Source: Agrobacterium cucumeris
Lineage (GTDB): Bacteria; Pseudomonadota; Alphaproteobacteria; Rhizobiales; Rhizobiaceae
NCBI RefSeq assembly: GCF_030036535.1
Contig: NZ_CP080388.1
Location: 992,001 to 1,056,000, forward strand
Length of the DNA stretch: 64,000 bases
Reading direction: 5' to 3'
Below the pieces are notes generated by a model. The model searched no databases, had not been told where the DNA came from, and saw nothing but the letters and a program-made list of their open reading frames with translations. The translations under genes and the position numbers were made by a program. This document shows, one piece after another, positions 58,537-64,000 of the stretch; position 1 is the stretch's first letter; each line of letters opens with the position of its first letter.

Positions 58537-61496
58537 CATCCAGCCGCATGAAGACCGGCGGTCTGATTGACCGCACCCAGCCGCTTTCCTTCACCTTCGA
58601 TGGCAAGGTGATGCAGGGTTTTGCAGGCGACAGTCTCGCCTCCGCCCTGCTCGCCAATGGCCAGCAGCTCGTCGGCCGCAGTTTCAAATATCACCGCCCG
58701 CGCGGCATATTGACGGCGGGTGCCGCCGAGCCGAACGCGCTGATGACGATCGGCAGCGGCGGGCGCACGGAGCCGAACACGCGCGCCACCATGCAGGAGC
58801 TTTATGCCGGGCTGGAAGCGAAAAGCCAGAACCGCTGGCCCTCTCTCGATTTCGATATCGGCGCATTGACCGGCCTTCTTTCGCCATTTCTCGGCGCGGG
58901 TTTCTATTACAAGACCTTCATGTGGCCTGCCGCCTTCTGGGAAAAAATCTACGAGCCCTTCATCCGCAAGGCGGCCGGTCTCGGCAAGGCAAGCTACGCG
59001 GCAGACCCGGACGCCTATGACAAATGCTGGGCACATTGCGACCTGCTGGTGATTGGCTCCGGCGCGGCAGGGCTTACCGCAGCCCTTGCTGCTGGGCGCG
59101 CCGGCGCGCGCGTCATTGTTGTCGATGAACATTCCGTGGCAGGCGGCGGGCTCCTTTCCGAAACCGCGACCATCGGCGGCAAGAGCGCTGCGGATTTCGC
59201 GGCGCTATGCGTCGCCGAACTCGAAGCCCTGCCGAATGTGACGATGCTGACACGGACCACGGCCTTCGGCTGGTACGATGGCAATGTCTTTGGCGCGCTG
59301 GAGCGTGTGCAAAAACATGTGGCCCACCCGAAAGCCCACGTGCCGGTGGAGCGCCTGTGGCGCATCGTCGCCAAACGTGCGCTGCTCGCCACGGGCGCGG
59401 AAGAGCGGCCGCTGGTCTTCGGTGGCAATGATATTCCCGGCGTGATGATGGCCAGTGCCATGCGCAGCTATCTCAACCGTTATGCCGTAAGCCCCGGCAC
59501 GGCGACGGCAATTTTCACCACCAATGACAGCGGTTATGCGCTTGCCCGCGATCTGGAAGCACAGGGTGTCACTCTTGCCGCCATCATCGACAGCCGCGAG
59601 CAAAGTAATCCGGGCTACGAAGGCAAGGCGCGTGTCATCAAGGGTGGTGTCGTCTCGAACGCAAGGGGCGGCAAGGCACTTTCCGCCATGGAAATTTATG
59701 CCAATGGCCGCACGGAAAGCATGAATATCGATGCGCTCGCCATGTCGGGCGGTTTCAGCCCCGTCATCCATCTTGCCTGCCATCGCGGCGGAAAGCCGGT
59801 CTGGTCGGAAGACAATGTTGCCTTCCTTGCCCCCGCAAATCTCAAGGGGCTCGAACTCGCCGGCGCGGTATCCGCGATCAATGGCATCGCCGCCTGCCTT
59901 GAAGACGGCGCGCGAAAGGGTGCGGCGCTTGCGCAGGATCTCGGTTTTGCAGCGACCACACCAACATTTGGCGTCGTGGAAAACGATATTGTCGCCCCGC
60001 CCGCAAAGCCACTCTGGTCCATCCCCGGCATCAGGGCCAAAGCCTTTGTCGATTACCAGAATGATGTTCACCGCAAGGATCTCGGTCTCGCCGTCAGCGA
60101 AGGTTACGGCCATGTGGAACTGGCCAAGCGTTATACGACGAACGGCATGGCGACCGATCAGGGCAAGCTTTCCAACGTCAACGCCATCGGGCTGTTGGCC
60201 GAGGCGCGCGGCGTTTCCCCGGCAGAAGTCGGCACCACCACCTTCCGGCCGTTCTACACACCCATCTCCTTTGGCGCGCTCACCGGTGCTTATCACGGCC
60301 AGCATTTCCAGCCGGTGCGCAAATCGCCGCTGCATGGCTGGGCCGAGAAAAACGGAGCGATCTTCGTTGAAACCGGCCTATGGTATCGCTCCTCCTGGTT
60401 TCCCCGCAAAGGTGAAGACAGCTGGCGGGAAAGTGTCGATCGCGAGGTTCTGAACGTTCGCAAGAATGCCGGCCTCTGCGATGTATCGATGCTCGGCAAG
60501 ATCGAGATTTTCGGCAAGGACGCCGCCGAATTCCTCAACCGGGTTTATTGCAATGCCTTTCTCAAGCTGCCGGTCGGCAAGGCGCGATATGGCCTGATGC
60601 TGCGTGAAGATGGCATGATCTATGATGACGGCACCACCAGCCGGCTGGAGGAGAATCGTTTCTTCATGACGACCACCACGGCCTATGCGGCGGGTGTCAT
60701 GAACCATCTGGAATTCTGCGCCCAGGCGCTCTGGCCGGATCTGGACGTGCGGCTTGCCTCTGTCACCGATCAATGGGCGCAGATGGCGATTGCCGGACCG
60801 AAGGCGCGCACAATTCTGCAAAGAATCGTCGATGAAGATATTTCCGACGAGGCTTTCCCGTTTCTTGCGGCCAAAGACGTCTCACTGTTTGGCGGGCAAT
60901 TGCATGGACGCCTGTTCCGGATTTCCTTCTCCGGCGAGCTGGCCTACGAGCTTGCCGTTCCGGCCGGTTACGGTGAAAGCGTTGCCGATGCGCTTATGGA
61001 AGCAGGAAAGCCGGAGAATATCATGCCCTATGGCGTCGAGGCGCTTGGTGTGCTGCGCATCGAAAAGGGCCATGTCACCCATAATGAAGTAAACGGCACG
61101 GTGGTGCCCGCCGATCTCGGCTTCGGCAAAATGGTCTCCGCCACCAAGGCCGATTTCATCGGCCGGCGAATGCTGGAGCGCGAGGGGCTTTCCGCTGCCG
61201 ACCGTCCAAGCCTTGTCGGCGTCGTGCCGCTGGATAAAAACCAGTCCTTCCGCACCGGTTCGCATATTCTCGAAAGGGATGCGGCGGCAATGCTGGAAAA
61301 CGATCAGGGTTATGTGACCTCAAGCGCGTTTTCACCCCATCTCGGTTCGACCATTGGCCTCGCCCTCGTCAAGAATGGCCCTGCGCGGCATGGCGAGGAA
61401 GTCGTGGTCTGGAACGGTCTGCGCAATGAATTCACCGCCGCCCGCCTGTGCCATCCGGTTTTCTTCGACCCTGAGAACGAGAAGCTCCATGTCTGA
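58533..61496 (+). CDS. mgdC: N-methylglutamate dehydrogenase / sarcosine oxidase alpha-like subunit (MgdC/SoxA)
   Basis: 987 residues. An N-terminal Fer2_4 domain (about 15-85, SFKYHRPRGILTAGAAEPNALM), a pyridine-nucleotide/FAD-binding region (GSGAAGLTAALAAGRAG near 170 and a second Rossmann segment near 320), and a C-terminal aminomethyltransferase-like folate-binding domain (about 600-985, VCDVSMLGKIEIFGKDAAEFLNR-like region with GLCDVSMLGK). The folate domain lets the enzyme deliver the methyl carbon as 5,10-methylene-THF. Length and order match the SoxA family. Confidence 0.93.
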   Translation: MTSSRMKTGGLIDRTQPLSFTFDGKVMQGFAGDSLASALLANGQQLVGRSFKYHRPRGILTAGAAEPNALMTIGSGGRTEPNTRATMQELYAGLEAKSQNRWPSLDFDIGALTGLLSPFLGAGFYYKTFMWPAAFWEKIYEPFIRKAAGLGKASYAADPDAYDKCWAHCDLLVIGSGAAGLTAALAAGRAGARVIVVDEHSVAGGGLLSETATIGGKSAADFAALCVAELEALPNVTMLTRTTAFGWYDGNVFGALERVQKHVAHPKAHVPVERLWRIVAKRALLATGAEERPLVFGGNDIPGVMMASAMRSYLNRYAVSPGTATAIFTTNDSGYALARDLEAQGVTLAAIIDSREQSNPGYEGKARVIKGGVVSNARGGKALSAMEIYANGRTESMNIDALAMSGGFSPVIHLACHRGGKPVWSEDNVAFLAPANLKGLELAGAVSAINGIAACLEDGARKGAALAQDLGFAATTPTFGVVENDIVAPPAKPLWSIPGIRAKAFVDYQNDVHRKDLGLAVSEGYGHVELAKRYTTNGMATDQGKLSNVNAIGLLAEARGVSPAEVGTTTFRPFYTPISFGALTGAYHGQHFQPVRKSPLHGWAEKNGAIFVETGLWYRSSWFPRKGEDSWRESVDREVLNVRKNAGLCDVSMLGKIEIFGKDAAEFLNRVYCNAFLKLPVGKARYGLMLREDGMIYDDGTTSRLEENRFFMTTTTAYAAGVMNHLEFCAQALWPDLDVRLASVTDQWAQMAIAGPKARTILQRIVDEDISDEAFPFLAAKDVSLFGGQLHGRLFRISFSGELAYELAVPAGYGESVADALMEAGKPENIMPYGVEALGVLRIEKGHVTHNEVNGTVVPADLGFGKMVSATKADFIGRRMLEREGLSAADRPSLVGVVPLDKNQSFRTGSHILERDAAAMLENDQGYVTSSAFSPHLGSTIGLALVKNGPARHGEEVVVWNGLRNEFTAARLCHPVFFDPENEKLHV

Positions 61497-62040
61497 TTTC
61501 AAGCCCGATTTCAAATCTGGTTTCCGGCCGACGCTCCGCCCGCCGGTGCTGGGCAAAAAGGCAGCGATTGCTTCAACCGCCATCAAGCTCTCTCCCCTGC
61601 CGGAAGGCGCGATCATTCATGTGCTGGCCTCGCCCGGCACAGCGGATATGGAAGTCCGCCTGCGCAGCCTCGCAAAAGGCGATGTGCGGGCGGTCTCTCC
61701 CGGCCAATGGCTCATCGTCGGCGAAGAGCCGCTGTCCCACGCGGAGATGAAGGCGTTTCTTGCGGCGCTTGAGCCGCAGGCGACGGGTGTGGACCAGAGC
61801 CAGGGACGCGTGCGTATTCGTATCGAAGGCAGGATGGTCGAGCGGGTGCTGGCGAAAGGAACGGCGGTCGATCTTTCCACCGCGGCTTTTCCGGCGGGAC
61901 GCTCCGCGACGACGCTGATCGGCCATATCGCCGCGCATCTCACCCGGCTTGATGGGCAGGTGTTCGAAGTCGTTGTTTTACGCGGTTTCGCTGAAAGCCT
62001 GTGGGACGATCTTGCCCGGATGAGCCTTGAATTCCAGTGA
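61489..62040 (+). CDS. mgdD: N-methylglutamate dehydrogenase / sarcosine oxidase gamma-like subunit (MgdD/SoxG)
   Basis: 183 residues from ATG 61489, which overlaps the alpha-subunit stop by 8 nt; a longer in-frame opening upstream lies inside the alpha gene and is rejected. The sequence fits the SoxG family (LSPLPEGAIIHVLAS, PGQWLIVGEEPL, VEVVVLRGFAESLWDDL-like end). It completes the heterotetramer. It faces the LacI gene, 10 bp away tail to tail, with no clear hairpin. Confidence 0.9.
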   Translation: MSDFKPDFKSGFRPTLRPPVLGKKAAIASTAIKLSPLPEGAIIHVLASPGTADMEVRLRSLAKGDVRAVSPGQWLIVGEEPLSHAEMKAFLAALEPQATGVDQSQGRVRIRIEGRMVERVLAKGTAVDLSTAAFPAGRSATTLIGHIAAHLTRLDGQVFEVVVLRGFAESLWDDLARMSLEFQ

Positions 62041-62050
62041 TCTTATCGGC

Positions 62051-63091
62051 CTAGGTCCAGATGCTTTCGGGCGTCAGGATTTCAAAGGGAACGATCCGCT
62101 GTTCGACGGAGGATATATCGCCATTCTCGACGCGCCGTAACATCACGTCGATCAATTGCTGCGGCATCCTGTCGAGGGGAAGCGGCAGAGAGGCGGTAAT
62201 CAGCCCCTCATTCAGACCCTTGCGCGTTTCCGGGCCGATATCATTGCAAACGATCTTTATGCCGCGCTGCTTTTCCATGGGCAGTTCCCGAAGTGCCCGC
62301 AAAACGCCGGATATGCCACCGCCATTGACATAAATCCCCTTGAGACCGGGTTCGGAAGCGATCATGTCACGGATGATGACATAGGCATTTTCAGGCTCTT
62401 CGAAGGTCAGCAGTGTTTCCGCCACCTGCAATTCAGGTGTGTTCTCGCGGATATAGGAGCGGAAGCTGGCATCCGAAACATCCTGACACTGATAGCGGTT
62501 GCTGCCGATCAGCGGCACGACCACCCCCTCGCCCTTTACAGTCTGGCTGAGGAACCATGCCGCAGTCCGACCGCGTTTCCAGCTGTCGGTTCCAACAAAC
62601 CCCGCGCGGCTCGCCGCCGACAGATCAGATACGTAGGTTACCACGGGAACGCCCCTGCCCCGCAGCTCGTCGATTGCCTGGCTGACGAGTGGATGATCGG
62701 CCGTCACCACCGCGATCGCGCTGCAGGATTGCCCCATCTTCAGGAGATTGGCGGAAACGGCCTCCGGTGAGAGGTCGTCCTCGAACACGACATCCGGCTC
62801 GATGACGCTGTCCGGCCTTTGGCGTGCAGCGATAACGATCCCCTCCGCCCACAACCGGTAGAGCGGCCGATGGGATTGTTGCAGCAGAAAACCGAGCCTG
62901 TAGTGGGGCATGGCCTCACGACGGCGGTCCTTGATGGTGCCGAGACCATAAAAACCGATCTCTTCCGCGGCCTTGAGAATCTGGTCGATCGTATCCTGAC
63001 GCACGGCGGTCGAACCGTGCAGCAACCGGTTGACCGTGGAGATGCTGACACCGGCTGCCTTGGCGAGGTCGGTAATGGTCGGGCGGTTCAT
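62051..63091 (-). CDS. LacI-family transcriptional repressor of a sugar importer
   Basis: 346 residues with the LacI helix-turn-helix (ITDLAKAAGVSISTVNRLLHG, residues 6-26 region) and hinge, then a periplasmic-binding-protein-like ligand domain with the ribose-type segments. It is divergent from an ABC sugar-binding gene and likely represses it until a sugar or polyol binds. An inverted repeat in the shared promoter is the candidate operator. The ligand cannot be named. Confidence 0.9.
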   Translation of the reverse strand: MNRPTITDLAKAAGVSISTVNRLLHGSTAVRQDTIDQILKAAEEIGFYGLGTIKDRRREAMPHYRLGFLLQQSHRPLYRLWAEGIVIAARQRPDSVIEPDVVFEDDLSPEAVSANLLKMGQSCSAIAVVTADHPLVSQAIDELRGRGVPVVTYVSDLSAASRAGFVGTDSWKRGRTAAWFLSQTVKGEGVVVPLIGSNRYQCQDVSDASFRSYIRENTPELQVAETLLTFEEPENAYVIIRDMIASEPGLKGIYVNGGGISGVLRALRELPMEKQRGIKIVCNDIGPETRKGLNEGLITASLPLPLDRMPQQLIDVMLRRVENGDISSVEQRIVPFEILTPESIWT

Positions 63092-63104
63092 GGCACCTCA
63101 CAAT

Positions 63105-63136
63105 CGTATCATCAATGAATGACATGGAATGATACG
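63105..63136. promoter_or_regulatory. Inverted repeat in the LacI / sugar importer promoter
   Basis: CGTATCAT (63105-63112) and ATGATACG (63129-63136) are perfect inverted copies separated by 16 bp, in the 148-bp divergent gap. They could be two half-sites or two operators for the LacI-family protein. Confidence 0.4.
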
Positions 63137-63239
63137 AAATGCAACATTAAATGAAATATAAATTCCATTCTCAAGAAAATGAAAGATATAAATCATCCTG
63201 TCATTTTGGCCCATCGGGAGAATGGGCAGGGAGGAAACA

Positions 63240-64000
63240 ATGGCATTTTTCAGGAAATTTCTCATCGCGGGTGCTGCATCGCTGGTAATGGCATCCGGCG
63301 CGTTTGCGGCCAATATCGCCGTTGTCGGTGGCAAGAACGACGACGCATTCTGGAACATCATCAAAAAAGGTCTGGATGACGCACGCCTCGTGGTCGAGGC
63401 AAATGGCGGCAAGGTCAATTATCTGCGCCTGCAAACCTACGACAATTTTGCGCCCGATGTGGTGCAGCTGATCCAGACCGCCATCAGCCAGAAGGTCGAT
63501 GGTCTCGTGATCCCGAACTGGGTACCGGAAGGCGAAGACCCGGCGATCCGGGAAGCCATCAATGCCGGCATCAAGGTCATTCTCATGAATGCCGGTGGGC
63601 ACGAAAAGGCCAAGGAACTCGGCGCGATCAACTATATCGGCTCCGACGAATATCTGGCGGGTGTGGCCGGAGGCGAATATTTCGCCAAGCAGGGCAAAAA
63701 GAACGTCATCTGCGTCAATACCGTTCCGGGCGCCGCCAATCAGGAGGCGCGCTGCAAGGGCGTCATCGACGGTATCACCAAGGCCGGCGGCGCCGGCAAG
63801 CAGCTGCCGCTTCCGGCCACCAGCTTCGGCGACGCCACCGCCGTCGCCGAGGCCATCAAGGCGACATTGCTACAAGACAGCAAGATCGACGGCGTCCTGA
63901 CCATTTCGGCGGGCGATGCGGATTCGGCCGCCATCGGCGTCATGCAGGCCGGCAAGACCGAAACGGCCCTGCTCGGCACCTTCGACCTCAACCAGTCCGG
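63240..64000 (+). CDS. Sugar ABC transporter substrate-binding protein, 5' part (truncated by window end)
   Basis: The frame from ATG 63240 (GGGAGG at 5 nt) stays open to the window end, giving 253 residues. A signal peptide (residues 1-23, cleavage after AFA) precedes a Peripla_BP_4/RbsB-like domain: IAVVGGKNDDAFWNIIKKGLDDA, VDGLVIPNWVPEGEDP, and the ligand-binding NYIGSDEYLAGVAGGEYFA. It would bind a monosaccharide or polyol in the periplasm; ATPase and permease genes are expected just beyond the edge. Control by the divergent LacI protein is likely. Confidence 0.9.
   Translation, partial: MAFFRKFLIAGAASLVMASGAFAANIAVVGGKNDDAFWNIIKKGLDDARLVVEANGGKVNYLRLQTYDNFAPDVVQLIQTAISQKVDGLVIPNWVPEGEDPAIREAINAGIKVILMNAGGHEKAKELGAINYIGSDEYLAGVAGGEYFAKQGKKNVICVNTVPGAANQEARCKGVIDGITKAGGAGKQLPLPATSFGDATAVAEAIKATLLQDSKIDGVLTISAGDADSAAIGVMQAGKTETALLGTFDLNQS

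Noticed and set aside
56933..62040. Simple call as a sarcosine oxidase operon for betaine demethylation
   Set aside because: Not excluded by sequence, but the adjoining mgsABC and gmaS genes make N-methylglutamate the more likely substrate; both names are kept in the entries.

Overview
The window looks like a (chromosomal or chromid) segment of a Rhizobiaceae alphaproteobacterium, most likely the Agrobacterium/Rhizobium group. This rests on codon bias, the frequent ATGA start/stop overlaps, rhizobial-type protein families (DUF459, DUF1185, GlxA-type AraC regulators, split GlxBCD glutamate synthase) and the gene neighbourhoods. The species call is inference. I saw no tRNA, rRNA, CRISPR array, insertion sequence or phage gene.

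Left part (1-15.4 kb): the end of an outer-membrane beta-barrel gene faces galU. Then come a secreted lytic transglycosylase and an SGNH-like DUF459 protein, an OmpR/HisKA two-component pair, and the NADPH-glutamate synthase genes gltB and gltD with a 52-residue membrane ORF between them. A threonine aldolase gene runs toward kdpE.

Middle part (14.7-34.3 kb): a full high-affinity potassium uptake operon reads leftwards as small protein, kdpF, kdpA, small protein, kdpB, kdpC, kdpD, kdpE. Two unannotated small membrane ORFs sit inside it. Next is an asparagine/aspartate catabolic locus (AnsP-type permease, asparaginase, aspartase, FadR-type GntR repressor) with two matching candidate operators in the divergent promoter. 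An RND efflux operon with two lipoprotein adaptors follows, with a divergent TetR gene.

Right part (34.3-62.0 kb) is the most interesting. A leftward supercluster encodes a GntR regulator, an amino-acid-type ABC importer, an iron-dependent alcohol dehydrogenase, a DUF1185 protein, an alpha/beta hydrolase, a flavin reductase, a luciferase-like monooxygenase, an aldehyde dehydrogenase, a NIPSNAP protein, a polyamine-type ABC importer and a succinate-semialdehyde dehydrogenase. This gene set matches, step for step, the pathway known for trigonelline (N-methylnicotinate) ring cleavage, which yields succinate semialdehyde, formate, CO2 and methylamine. Immediately beside it are purU and a complete N-methylglutamate pathway for methylamine: gmaS, mgsABC and the sarcosine-oxidase-like mgdABCD. 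The cluster therefore appears to couple opening of an N-methylated heterocycle to use of both its carbon skeleton and its methylamine. Three near-identical palindromes, TTATGGyATrCCATAA-like, lie before the GntR gene, the importer and the DUF1185 gene and tie these units into one regulon.

Right edge (62.0-64 kb): a LacI-family repressor is divergent from a truncated sugar-binding protein gene of an ABC importer.
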